Shown here: in pieces, positions 51,727-62,700 of the stretch
How positions within the stretch are numbered: position 1 is the stretch's first letter
Layout: each line of letters begins with the position of its first letter
NCBI GenBank assembly: GCA_964035575.1
Contig: OZ037895.1
Span: forward strand, 992,001-1,056,000
Direction of reading: 5' to 3'
Source: Rhynchopus sp. YZ270_cl-10
Taxonomy: Eukaryota; Euglenozoa; Diplonemea; Diplonemida; Diplonemidae
DNA: 64,000 bases
Program-made: the position numbers and the translations under genes
The notes under the pieces: model-generated
What the model was told of the DNA's origin: nothing
Databases searched by the model: none
What the model saw: the letters and a program-made list of their open reading frames with translations, nothing else

Positions 51727-52016
51727 AATATAATCCTGTGTTAACGGAGCTTGGTCTTGCACCTTACGTTCCACTAACCGTACAAAGTCAATACGTCTTC
51801 CAGAAGCAGGGGCTGTTGCAACCAACTTTTTGCAGCTTTGGTCAAGTTGCATTTGTGGCTGCAAAATGCAAGGGGGTTCCCTAAGACATTGTAAACTCTA
51901 TTTTTTTGCGGAGCAAAAAAATAATATAAAGTGGCGCCGCAGGCGAAAGAAATTTGGGTATAGTGCAAAACATGCAGCTTTTTACACCACAGAGTCACTC
52001 AATGAACCCTTTTTAG
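51727..52016 (+). repeat. Family H repeat, forward copy 2
   Basis: Same order of motifs as 49829-50008 (GGAATATAATCCTG, ACGGAGCTTGGTC, GGCGCCGCAGGCG, TTTACACCACAGAGTCACTC) with an extra ~100 bp in the middle. Confidence 0.6.
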
Positions 52017-52410
52017 GGGTTCGCTTACGTGTGAGGCTTTCTTCTGTGAGTGGGAAAGTGGTGCGGGGGAGGCGAAAAACTGAATCCCGAATCCCACTTT
52101 TTTTTTTTTTTTTTTCCCCAAACCAGTAAACCAGCTCGTTCTGGTTTTGAAACCAGTAAAAGTACCCAAGCTATTTCCCTGATTTTAATTTAAAGTCGCG
52201 AACTCAGAAGAAGCAGAGTTTTAAAAAAATGGTAGTAAGTCCTTAGGATGTAGTCGTATCTTCGTAGTGTGATAAGAGGCTGGGGGGGGTCCACTATCTC
52301 ACCACTATCCCGGTGGGGAGATACTAATCCCCCATGCGACTCTTAAAATTTGAGGGAATTTTTTCTCTTTTTCTTTTTGAAAAAAGTGCGAAAACTATGC
52401 CGGAATAAGA

Positions 52411-52515
52411 GGTTGGTTGGTTGGAGGTCCACCTGGTGTACCCCCAACCAACCCCGGTCATGTACCAAAGGTACACTGTCACGAGAGGGGTTTTGTGTTT
52501 CAAGGCAAAACCTTT
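52411..52515 (+). repeat. Family B element (B8) with long 5' stem
   Basis: GGTTGGTTGG pairs with CCAACCAACC around a ~20-nt loop, then GTACCAAAGGTAC, CTGTCACGAGAGGGG, TTTTGTGTTTCAAGGC. Confidence 0.65.
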
Positions 52516-52663
52516 TGTTTATGCTGTTGAAGTCGCCTGTCCTGTTTGTCTTTTTTATTGAATAAATCCTTCACTAACGCTCTATCTTCCTTTTATGAGG
52601 TTGATCCCTCCTCCTATGCTATCAATGTATTGATTGCATATGTTGAAATACTTAAGGTGTACT

Positions 52664-52876
52664 AAACACGCGACTTATGAATCACCTTATCCAATATTTT
52701 TCGATATTTATTTTTTCCAGTGCCTGCGGGGGGGCGTTTTTGGCACTTTCAATGTTTCTTTCCCCCTCCTTTTGCGATCACAACATTTGGTGTTGTTGTT
52801 GTTCTTTTTTTTATACAGTGCTTGCCGTCCGCCGATGAACGGTGAGGTGTTCTGCACTTTCGACTTCTCTTTTATT
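52664..52876 (+). repeat. Cluster A10, C6, C7
   Basis: A10 (52664-52693) keeps AAGGTG/CACCTT arms. C6 (52719-52762) and C7 (52816-52876, GTCCGCCGATGAACGGTGAG) follow, each before a T-rich run. Confidence 0.55.
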
Positions 52877-53028
52877 GGGGTTGGACCGGAAGTGTATTTT
52901 TTTGTGCACACCGAGGCATATTTGTCTTTCATGTTTCACCATTTCTTTAGGTGTGTGTGTGTGTTTGATAACGGGTTTAGAGTGGGTAACGCCTGAACGG
53001 AGTATGGCCCACTTGTGTGTGTGTGTGT

Positions 53029-53065
53029 GTGCACGAGAGGGATATTCATCTTCCAAAGTTTTCTT
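53029..53065 (+). repeat. Family D element (D5)
   Basis: GTGTGCACGAGAGGGATATT, CATCTTCCAAAGTTTTC, preceded by a GT run. Confidence 0.5.
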
Positions 53066-53540
53066 TATTTCGAAAACTATGACAACGTGTATCCCCGCAC
53101 ACGAGTAATACACGTGACCCGCCCCCTGTTCACGTTTATTTCTGGTAGTTCCCACGTCTCTAACGCCAATCTATCTTTTCAACAGACGACGTATTTCAGT
53201 GGTGTTCCTGTAAACACGACTCGAATTCAACATTTCGGGGGAAACGGGCGGAAGGGAGGGGGGGGTTTGGCTGTCACAAAACCAAACAAGTTTCCTTAAG
53301 GATTTCCTTAAGGGATGTTCACTTTAAAGAAAAATGACAGAGCTTTGCACAGGTGGCAACTTCACTCCAACAATTCTTCAAAAAAACGTTGTCATTTTGT
53401 CCCTTTTTTTTTCCCTTTTTTCTCTCTCAAAACCACCTGATTTAGGCCCGGTAGCAACTTCCGCTAAACGTCGCCAAACTCCGATCAAAATTGAGTGACA
53501 GAATCAGTAGCCTTTTTTTGTCAGCGTAACAGAGTTTTTT

Positions 53541-53610
53541 TCCCGGGTCATGCACCAAAGGTACACTGTCACGAGAGGGCTGTTGTATTTCAGGTCAACT
53601 TTTTTTTTGT
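53541..53610 (+). repeat. Family B element (B9)
   Basis: CCCGGGTCATGCACC, AAAGGTACACTGTCACG, AGAGGGCTGTTGTATTTC, AGGTCAAC, T run. Confidence 0.6.
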
Positions 53611-53720
53611 TTGAACACCAATATTGAGGGCATATCAAGACACTTTCCCCCCTCATAGTTGCTTTGATGGATCCCAACACCCCAAGGGGTTTTCAACTCC
53701 CGGTAACCCTCCCGCGGAGT

Positions 53721-53828
53721 CGATGCCTGCAGTCCCACCGGGGGGGCATTTTTTTTTTTTCTTCTTTTTTCTTTTTTTTCTTTTTTTTCTTTTTTTCTTT
53801 TTTGCACATTTTAACTTCACTTTATTCC
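53721..53828 (+). repeat. Family C element (C8) expanded by a TTTTTTC tract
   Basis: ATGCCTGCAGTCCCACCGGG, GGGGCAT, then about 55 bp of T/C tract where the consensus has only GTTTTT, then GCACATTTTAACTTCAC. Slippage has enlarged the internal T run. Confidence 0.55.
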
Positions 53829-54343
53829 CTTTAGCATTCTCCCCACCCCTTCTCCTGCACAGCCTGTGACGCAGCCTTTGTTTTGTTCATAATATGAAAG
53901 AGAGAGGGCGTTTTGCGTTCACCGGCTGATGCAGTGGTATTCAGTGTTCTATCCTATTCTCCTCCTGCCCCACCCAACAACAGTTAACATTCCGCCCTTG
54001 AGGAATGACCCCACCCCTGAAGCAAAGCTGTCGAAATACCCAGACAGAGTTACGGAAGAAGAACGAAGAGGAAAAAAAGGTCTTCCCCATCCCATGATAC
54101 TTTATGTACATAGCTCGGTTTTGTTGGCCCGCTTCCGACGTGATGTTGATTTGGAGGGGAGGAAAAGGTTGGGCCTGCCCTGCGGTGCGGAGGTGATGCT
54201 CTTGTTGTTGTTTTTTGCATGTTGCGCTTCTGGCATGATGTGATACTGTTTTCCCGAGATTCCCATTCGCGTGACCACACCTGGTACGAAACCACACCGC
54301 CCACCCACAGATTCCCCCTGATTTTCCCCGTTTTCTGTGAACA

Positions 54344-55114
54344 ATGCTGTCGCGTCTGTCGCTCGTTGCAAGCATGGGGTTCGTGGCCTCGGCACAGATC
54401 CCGCCGCACACAGCAGGCTGTGCGGCGACGACGTGTCCGATGTACTACTCCTGTGTGGAGGACAGTAAAGGTGTGGCGTCGTGTGTGCCGCCACCGCCGC
54501 CGGCTGGTCCTTGCGCAGGTGTGCACTGTGCGCCGGGGACAGAGTGTGTTGCTATTGGGAACCATGCGTGGTGCAAGCCGCTGCCGGTGGGATGTGCTGC
54601 GACGCAGTGCAGGTATGGGAGGACGTGCTATGAGATTGCCGGACATGCACTGTGCCTGCCGTCGTGGTGGTTCCCCTCACCGACGCCACCGTCGCCGCCA
54701 GTTGTTGGCTGCGACCAGTTGAAGTGCGTGAACTGCGAGAACGACCCCAAGACAGGGGAGGGTGTCTGCCTTCCGCCACCTATTGGATGTGGGAGTCTGG
54801 AATGTGCGCACTGCGTCGAAGATGCCAAGGGCAATGGGAAGTGCGTGCCTCCTCCTACCCCGCCCACGAACCCGTGCGACCTTCTGAAGTGTGCGCAGTG
54901 CGAAGTGCAGGCAGACGGAACTGCCAAGTGTGTGCCGCCACTCCCACCCACACCCATTGTCGGCTGTGAAGCGATGACCTGCCTTGTTGGGACAACATGC
55001 ACAAACGACGCAACTGGTCAGGGTCACTGCTCCAACCCGTGCGACCTTCTGAAGTGTGTGCAGTGTGAGGTGCAGGCAGACGGAACTGCAAAGTGTGTCT
55101 CACCAGACGCTTGA
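54344..55114 (+). CDS. Secreted Cys-rich repeat protein
   Basis: Encodes 256 residues. Signal peptide MLSRLSLVASMGFVASA, then eight short Cys-rich units of about 25-30 residues separated by Pro-rich linkers. Examples are GCAATTCPMYYSCVED, PCAGVHCAPGTECVAI, GCGSLECAHCVEDAKG and PCDLLKCAQCEVQADG. Units 6 and 8 are almost identical, showing recent internal duplication. The C-x4-C pattern recalls follistatin/EGF-like modules but I assign no family. The ATG follows CACAG|ATT (AG at 54310-54311) by about 33 nt. Likely extracellular, disulfide-rich; partner unknown. Confidence 0.75.
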   Translation: MLSRLSLVASMGFVASAQIPPHTAGCAATTCPMYYSCVEDSKGVASCVPPPPPAGPCAGVHCAPGTECVAIGNHAWCKPLPVGCAATQCRYGRTCYEIAGHALCLPSWWFPSPTPPSPPVVGCDQLKCVNCENDPKTGEGVCLPPPIGCGSLECAHCVEDAKGNGKCVPPPTPPTNPCDLLKCAQCEVQADGTAKCVPPLPPTPIVGCEAMTCLVGTTCTNDATGQGHCSNPCDLLKCVQCEVQADGTAKCVSPDA

Positions 55115-55577
55115 AGGCAGTGGTAGAGTATCAACCCGTTCTTGTGCACTGTTCTTTTTGAATGTTAGTTTCTGTGTGTGATCTGAGACAGAAGGCTTGT
55201 GCACAAACCTGGTATAATCGGGTTCATTTTATGTTCACTGAATAGTCCAGAAGTGCTTTGCCCTCTCTGTCTCTGATGTGCTGTGTCTCTTTTGTGAGGC
55301 TCTTCTTGTTTTTGCGCTTTACGCTTTGCGCTTTTTGTTGCTTTTTATTTGTTTTTGTTGTTTCTCTGAACGCAAGTACTCTGTGTTTGGGAAAGCTATG
55401 GCAAAATTTACTGTGACCCGCGACGGGCATCTTGAGAAAAAGAAAACGTATATTGTTGTTTTTACTTGGTTTTTTGCATTGCTTTGTTCTGCGTATGAAG
55501 CATCCTCCTGGGAACACCACCTGACTACAACCACACAACACCTCCATCAGACACAACACACGACACAAAACCACACC
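55115..55577. other. Spacer before MAPEG gene
   Basis: T-rich, then an AC-rich leader directly before the ATG. Nothing else supported. Confidence 0.5.
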
Positions 55578-56030
55578 ATGTCGGACACATACGTTAACAC
55601 CGTCGCAGGAGTTACTGGGTTTCTCGGACTGAAGCTTGCCGTGACACACCTTCTCACGATCCGCACCCGCCTGCTGACGACGTCGTTCAAGACTGCTGAG
55701 GACAGCACAGACATCCCTGCCCCTCTGGTGGCGCTGTTCAAGGTGCTGCTTGGTGCCTACGGACCCCCGCAGGACATGGCAAGGCTGCAGGGGTGTGTGT
55801 CGAACTCGCTTGAGAACGAGCCGCAGCTGCTTGCCATGGCACTGATGCTTGGCCTCTCCGGGAAGGCGAACGACACAGACGTGCTTCTGCTGAAGGTCTT
55901 CGCAGCCATGCGTTTCATCCACTTTGTCACGTACCTGCTTGCGGTCCAGCCGTTCCGTGCACTGTCCTTCGTGTCGGGGCTGACTGTGAACCTGTTCTTC
56001 GGTGCAAGGCTGACTGCACTCCTTCTCTGA
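55578..56030 (+). CDS. MAPEG-family membrane protein (MGST1/mPGES-1-like)
   Basis: Encodes 150 residues, typical for the family, with four hydrophobic spans. The signature RLQGCVSNSLENEPQLLAMA corresponds to the family's R-x-x-R/G-A-x-x-N-x-x-E-N helix; AAMRFIHFVTYL and QPFRALSFVSG match the later R-x-x-H-x-x-x-Y and P-x-R-x-x-x-Y/F motifs. Members are trimeric ER-type membrane enzymes that use glutathione to conjugate lipophiles, reduce peroxides or make prostaglandin/leukotriene-type lipids. The MGST1 or mPGES-1 subgroup is more likely than LTC4S/FLAP, judged on the RALSF motif. The ATG MSDTYVN is chosen over upstream low-complexity sequence. A 7-bp hairpin CGAAGGT/ACCTTCG follows the stop. 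Confidence 0.85.
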   Translation: MSDTYVNTVAGVTGFLGLKLAVTHLLTIRTRLLTTSFKTAEDSTDIPAPLVALFKVLLGAYGPPQDMARLQGCVSNSLENEPQLLAMALMLGLSGKANDTDVLLLKVFAAMRFIHFVTYLLAVQPFRALSFVSGLTVNLFFGARLTALLL

Positions 56031-56735
56031 TGTGCTAGAGCCGAAGGTAGGCTGGGATGTTTCAAACCTTCGTTCTTTGCCTTGCAAGGAAGTGTGAGAA
56101 CAGGAACAATACTACAGCCAAGCGTTTGATCTTCTGATGTCGAATCTTCTCTTTCCTTGTCCTTGGTATAGAGTTGGCAGAGATCTGTTGGTGACTGTAC
56201 TGTTTCCGTTTCTGATGCTCATTTTCTGTTCCCCTTTTTCTTTTCTATCTCCTTGTTTTTTGGACCTTGTTGTATTTGCTCTCTATCTTGGCAACGCAAC
56301 TACTCCCCATGGTCCATGGGTTGGGGTTCGGGTTGAGACTTCAGAGGACGGGCAAGAGCGGGCTCTCAGGGTTATCTCGAGCTATAGTCTCTGCATTTGC
56401 TAATGTTCTTCAGCAGTCTTAGTGTTTTATTGCAGCGCAGTGCCTGCGTCCTAGAGGCGTTTGCACTATCAACTTCACTTTTATTGTTTTGGAAGCGAAG
56501 AGTCAACACAACAGCAACGACACTAATACGTTCCGCAAGCATTTGTCATCCCCACATGCCACTCCTCACCCAACAAACACCACAGCATACCATAGGAGAA
56601 ACTATTTTCTGATTTTTTTTACACATACACAAAGTTCTACACTAACACAAACGAGAGAGGCCGTGAGGAGCGTGTGGCCCGTGAACGGGAAGGGGAAACC
56701 TGAGACCGCAAGAGAGCTAGAGTTCTCGAAAGAGA
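56031..56735. other. Spacer with a family C element
   Basis: No gene supported; C9 lies at 56438-56486. An in-frame TAG at 56718 precedes the next start codon. Confidence 0.5.
56438..56486 (+). repeat. Family C element (C9), compact
   Basis: AGTGCCTGCGTCC, TAGAGGCGTTTGCACT: outer AGTGC/GCACT and inner GCCT/AGGC stems, then ATCAACTTCACTTTT. Confidence 0.6.
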
Positions 56736-59700
56736 ATGGGAAGAACAGGGCCTAGCGCCCTTGTGGGGGTGGCCCTGCTCGGGGTGGCCCTTGTTGGGCA
56801 TGTTGGAGAAGCTGCAAACACAAAGACGGTGACGTACACAATGTCGAAGTCGAAGTCGCGCAGTCTGTCAACCTCGAAGTCGGCGTCTGTGTCGCTGTCG
56901 CTGCCGACGGGGTCGATGTCGTACTCGCTGCCGTCTGGGACAGCGTCGTCGTCGCTGTCGCTGCCGACAGGGTCGATGTCGTTCTCGTTGCCATCTGGAA
57001 CAGCGTCCTTCTCAGGGTCGCTGTCGAAGTCGAAGTCGGCGTCCGTGTCGCTGTCGCTGCCAACGGGGACGGCGTCGGCGTCTGGGTCGCTGTCGAAGTC
57101 TCTGTCGCTGTCGACGTCGCTGACGCAGTCGCTGTCGAAGACAGTGTCGCTGACACACTCGCTCGGGTCGTACAACAACTACACGATGGGGATGTACCAC
57201 GGGGCCACGCTGCGGGAGGGAGACGAGTTCCGTGTGCGTGTGCAGACGGTGCTGCAGACACCGGACGGGACGAAGCGTGTGGAGTACGCACTGAACTCGA
57301 CGGCTGCGGCGCAGTTTGACGTGCGCATGTACACGTGGGACTCGACGAAGGACATCCGGTGCGAGTACACGAGCGCAACGCCGCTGGCACAGACGACGGA
57401 GTACGGGATGTCTATGGCGGACAGTGCGGCAGGGGACCGGTTTGTGTCGTCTGCTCACGCAACGTTTGTGGCACCGCCGTCGACGACGACGTTTGTTGTG
57501 TGCTTCAAGCACGTGCTGGACTCGCGTTTGTTTGACAAGGAGACGCAGGCTGAGTTCGGGCAGTGGAAGATGCTTGTGCTCGGGAACGGGGAGTACAAGT
57601 TCACACCACAGACAGCAAAGCTGTGGTACTACCTGCCCGACGCGACGCTGGGGCAGTACGCAGTGGTGCAGCTGCTGTCGGCGCAGGCGAACTTCAACTT
57701 CACGTACGCGCCGAGTGGGTGTGCGACGGCAGAGTTCAAGTGTGCGGACGGGGACAACCTGAAGATTGTGAAGCAGGGGGACCCGTGCACGTACGAGTAC
57801 CAGACGTTTGGGCTGCCGTACTACGGGACGAACTACGTGGACGCGGCAGGGACGTGGCAGGGCGAGGGGACGCGCGGGCTGCTGGAGGGTGCGACTGCGG
57901 GCGGTGTGGGTGTGTTTGGGACGCCGTACGCAAACCCGCTGGTGGACTCGTGGTCGTCGAGCGGGACGTACTACGCACAGAACTCGACGGTGACGCCGAT
58001 GTGGTCGGAGGCGATGGTGTACGTGCGTCTGCCGCAGACGGCGGCGAAGTACGACATCTGCTACTCGTCGCGGCAGGAGCGTGCGGAGGTGTCGAACCTG
58101 AACAGCACGAACGCAACTGCGCCCGTGTGGCGGAAGCTGTACCGCTGCACGTCGCCGTCGGCGTGTGCGTCGAACTCGGCGAACCTGTACTTCACGGCCG
58201 TGGTGGAGCCTGTCGGGTGGTCGATGGTGGACATGACGCCCGGGACGTGGGGGGAGATTGTGTTTGACGACAGCGGTGCCGGGGCGCTGAACAACCTGCC
58301 GGCATCAAGCACGGTGGCGGTGAGTGCGCCGCAGGCGTCTGGGGCGGACCCGATGGTGATGACGACGAGTGCGAACTACTGGGCGCCGTCTGGGGGTGAC
58401 TACTTCCGTATTGTGGCGGCTGCGTCGCTGGCAGAGGCACAGACGGACGGACGTGCGCACCCGTGGCCGACAGCGGCGAAGACAGGGTCGCAGCCGCTGG
58501 CAGGGTGCTGGTCGCGTGCGCTGGACACAGCGTCGTCGTCGTCGCAGGGGGGCTTCGTGGAGGAGGAGGTGCCGTACCCGATTGGGTCGCGCAACCTTGT
58601 TGGTGACCCGACGGCGTCTGGGGCGGCGGACGCGACGGGCGGTGTGGCGGTGACAGTGTCGACGCTGTACGTGCCGGCGACGCGGTACTCGCAGTGGTAT
58701 GTGTGCTACCGGAAGACGTGCACGTACAGCGGGGCGACGTGCACGAAGAACTCAGGGATGCGCGTGCTGCCGTTCCACAAGGGCGGGACCGGGTCGCTGC
58801 CCGTGCGCTGGACACACCTGAACGACTCGTACCTGCCGGGGACGACGTCGACGGCAGCACACCCGCTTGTGCCGGACTACATTGTGAATCAGGACGCGGC
58901 GGGCGCACCGGCGTACCCTGCGTGGGCGACGTGGTACATGAACGACACGCGCACGGGGACGTGGGGCCCGCTTGTGGTTGAGACAGTGAACGCGACAGCA
59001 CCTATGGGGGTGGACACGCGTGCGTGGAACTTCGGGCGCACGTACGCGACAGGCGACCGCGTGGGGCAGACTGTGGGGAGTGTGCTGCGCCTGGTGCAGG
59101 CGGGGAAGCCGTGTGACTACGCGTCGTTCCGCCCGATCCCCTCTGTGGGGGCGGAGAACAAAGACGGTGGTATGGTGGAGTGCAACAACGCCGGGGCCGA
59201 GACGGACAAGACGGCGTGCGCAGGGTCGATGTCGGACGTGGCGGCGTCGTCGAACGCGGCGTACTACATCACCGTCCCGGACATCACAAACTACATTGTG
59301 TGCCACAGAAACCGCTTCTTCAACTGGGTTGCGCTGTCGCCGTCGGGCACGACAGGGGCGTGGAACGACAAGACGAAGCCGATGCCGGACAGCGTGCTGG
59401 AGCGTGGGGCGTGGGTGTCGCCGTCATCGTACTTCACACCGACGACGTCTGCCCTGACGTCGCTGTCGCTGTCTGCGGTGGAGATGCGGGCAGGGATGGA
59501 GGCGCTGTTCCTTGTCACGGACGCAACGGTGTCGCTGCAGGTGGGCCCGCGGAAGGCGTGTGCCGGGGGCTGCCCGGCGTCCGGGGACGTGCTGCGCCTT
59601 GTGGCGGCGGACAAGAACTGCGACATCAACCCGTACAACTGGAACATGGGGAAGCTGGCAGACGCACACCTGTCGCTGATCTGCAACGTGACTGGTGCGG

Positions 59701-62700
59701 GGTCGATTGCGCAGTCTGGGCTGTACTACGACTCGGCGTCGGTGCGCGCCTGTGCGCTGGCGGGGCCGACACAGACGATGTGCCAGAACGCAACGTGCAA
59801 CTCGACAGAACCTCACCTGGCGGAGCTGGCGGCGAAGACGCCCGACATTTATGACGACATTGTGCCACACGACCACACGTACACGGGTGGGCACGCGACG
59901 GTGGCGGCTGTGGTGGTGATGCCGCCGCACATCACGACGTCGAACGGGCCGAACTTCTACAAGGTGTGCTACAAGCAGGCGGGGATGGACAACTGGGCCG
60001 TGTTCAACGAGACCTGGGAGGTGAAGCCTGCGCCGGCAATGAAGGTGTCGCCGGCACGCATCAGCGAGGTGCTGCTGGGTGGGGAGCTGAAGCGGTTCCG
60101 CGTGCAGCTGACGACGGGGACGCTGGCTGTGACGGACAACAACGGGACGATTACGGCGGACTTCTCGCTGTACGCGAAGCTGGTGCCCTTCAGCACGATG
60201 GAGCAGAACCGCTACTGCCAGAACCAGGCCGGGAGCTCGGAGGGGGAGATCTACTCTGCGGCAACGTCGAAGTTCAACCTGCTGACGGACGGGGCCAACA
60301 ACACCGTCGACTTCTACCTGACGGTGCCGCACACGCCGGGGAACTACTCGCTGTGCGTGCAGCTGCGTCAGTCGTCTGAGGACTGGATGTCGTGGTGGCG
60401 CCCGGGGTCTGCGGACGCGAACGCGTACGACTACAAGGTGATTGACAACGGGGTGCGTTGGTACGTGACGCCTGGGAACCAGCCGACGAACCAGGGACTG
60501 TCGAAGGTGCAGTTCCTGCGGTGCGCACCGACGGTAAACCACACGTGCTCGCCGGCAGCAAGCCAGGACGTGTTTGACACGAACCCCGGGAAGGACGCAG
60601 CGAAGATTGTGGCCGTGGGCTCTGCGTGCCACGACGGGTCGACAAACCTGACGCAGTGGGGGACGTCTGTGCACGTGTGGACGGAGCCCGGGGCAACGGC
60701 GTCGGCGCTCGGGATGACGGACCTGGGTCCGGCGGACGGGCCTAGCGACGTGGCGGAGCTGCGTACGGTGCTGCCTGCAGCGACGAACGACGCGCGCACG
60801 CAGTACAAGGTGTGCATCCGCACGGTGTTCCTGCAGGGCGGGCTGGGTGGGACGGCACTGAAGGCACGCTGGGTGGAGGTGCAGGAGGCTCAGGGGCTCA
60901 GCGGGCAGCACCTGGTGCAGGCGGCGACGGGGCGTGCCGGGTTCCGCACAGAGATGGGGCTTGTGAAGTCGTGGACGCTGAACGCGGCGCTGCGGCCTGC
61001 GGTGAGCCTGTACTCGTCGGAGGCGAAGGCGGACGCGACTGCGCTTGCGGGTGTGTCGACACAGTATGTGGCGGACGTGACGGCAGCGACGGCGACTGCG
61101 ACAGACGGGTTTGTCTTCAACACGTACAGCAGCACGGCGTCGAACACAGAGCTGCAGGCACAGAACATCTTCAAGCTTGTGATGTCGAAGACCCCTGTCG
61201 GGCGTCTCCCGAAGGACCCGAGCACAGAGGCGACGTGGGGGACGCTGTCGAACTGGGCCGGGTCCGGTGTCGGGGTGGACTGCATGTCGCCGGCCGCGGT
61301 GTCGAACGTGGGGACGTGCACGGACAACGACACGACGAGCGGGACGCCGTTCTGCCCGTACCTCGCGTCGACGACGTCGGGGACGTCCATTGGGGCGTAC
61401 TTCCACATCCCGCTGAACCCGGGGAGCTACCAGGTGTGCTACAAGGTGAACCACACAAGCCTGACAGTGGCAAACCCGTGGCTGCGTCTGGCGTCGAGCA
61501 GCGAGGGGGACTACCTGCTGCACTCGCACCCGGCGTTCCTGGAGATGATTGTAGGGTCTGCGCAGGCAAACATGTCTGTGTTCGACCTGCGGACGATGGA
61601 GAGCACGTGGGACACGACTGGGGAGCAGGTGTCTGTGTCGTCGTGGTGCGGGACTTCGAGCGGAGTGAACTGCACAGCGCTGAACGGGGCCTCCGGGTTC
61701 ACAACTGACCTGGTGACGATTGCGAACGACACGCAGGTGTGCCCGACGCCGTCGACTGTGGCGGGGAGCGCGACCGGGGCGCCGGAGTGGTTCCAGCTGG
61801 TGCGGACAACAAACGCGTCGGCGATGGTGGCGGACACGTGGGGCACGACAACGGCGTCGGCGTTTGCGCTGCCGCCTGCGCTGTACCCGGCCACGTCTGG
61901 GCAGTACAAGATCTGTGTGTTCAAGGCTGGGGAGGCGACGGCGACGGCAATGGGGAACGCGTCGGCGAAGCAGGTGACGAAGAAGGGTGTGGTGTACCAG
62001 CTGTACAACCGCGGGCTGAAGAAGTACGGAGGCGGGAGCGGGTACTGGCGCGACTCGAACATCCCACCGTCGCAGCTGACGGTGACGTCGACGTTGGCGT
62101 TCAACTCGTCGCTGCGCTTCATGCAATTCACAACGGCGACGACGCTCGAGACGCTGTACGGGGCCTCGGCGGTGAGTGCGGCGTCTGTGACGGACGCGAC
62201 AACGGGGATGGTGTCGCGCACGCCGCTGCTGACGTCTGGGGCGGTGGTTGTGTACGACGTGCAGGTGGCGACGAAGGACAAGCTGCCTGTGCCGTTTGGG
62301 TCGTTCCCGCTGGTGGTGAAGCGGTGTGCGCAGGCGACGGCGTTCGCAGGGCTCGAGTGTGTGGCGGCATCGCAGGTGGATCCGAGTGTGTCGCCGGGCC
62401 CGTTCACGGTGTGGGCGATTGGGGGCGCGTGCAAGCAGGCGAATGCCACGCAGTATGGGTGGGAGCGGAACGGCCTGCGCCAGTTCACCCAGTCTGGGCA
62501 GGTGCGTCTGTCGCTGCAGTACCGGTCTGCGTGCCCGGCGGGGGAGTTCGGGTGCGGGGTGCGGTTTGAGGCAACGACGCAGAGCGGGGTGCAGCTGCTG
62601 TCGCCTGCGCAGTGGGTGAACGTGGCGGCCAAGGCACCGAACGGTGTGGCGCTGGACGGGAACGAGCCGAACACCGCGTTCAAGGGGACGGCGATGAAGA

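Larger units (their letters stand above)
42942..54343. other. 11-kb gene-poor, repeat-rich tract
   Basis: No convincing gene. It contains two TIR-bounded elements, two long simple arrays, three copies of an ~120-bp GGCGCC repeat, many A-D elements and long A, T, C and G runs. Separately listed below. Confidence 0.6.

Noticed and set aside
42942-54343. tRNA, rRNA, spliced-leader RNA or CRISPR-type arrays
   Set aside because: No B-box-like GGTTCGANTCC with an acceptor stem, no rRNA-like conserved blocks and no regularly spaced repeats with unique spacers were seen by eye here or elsewhere in the window.
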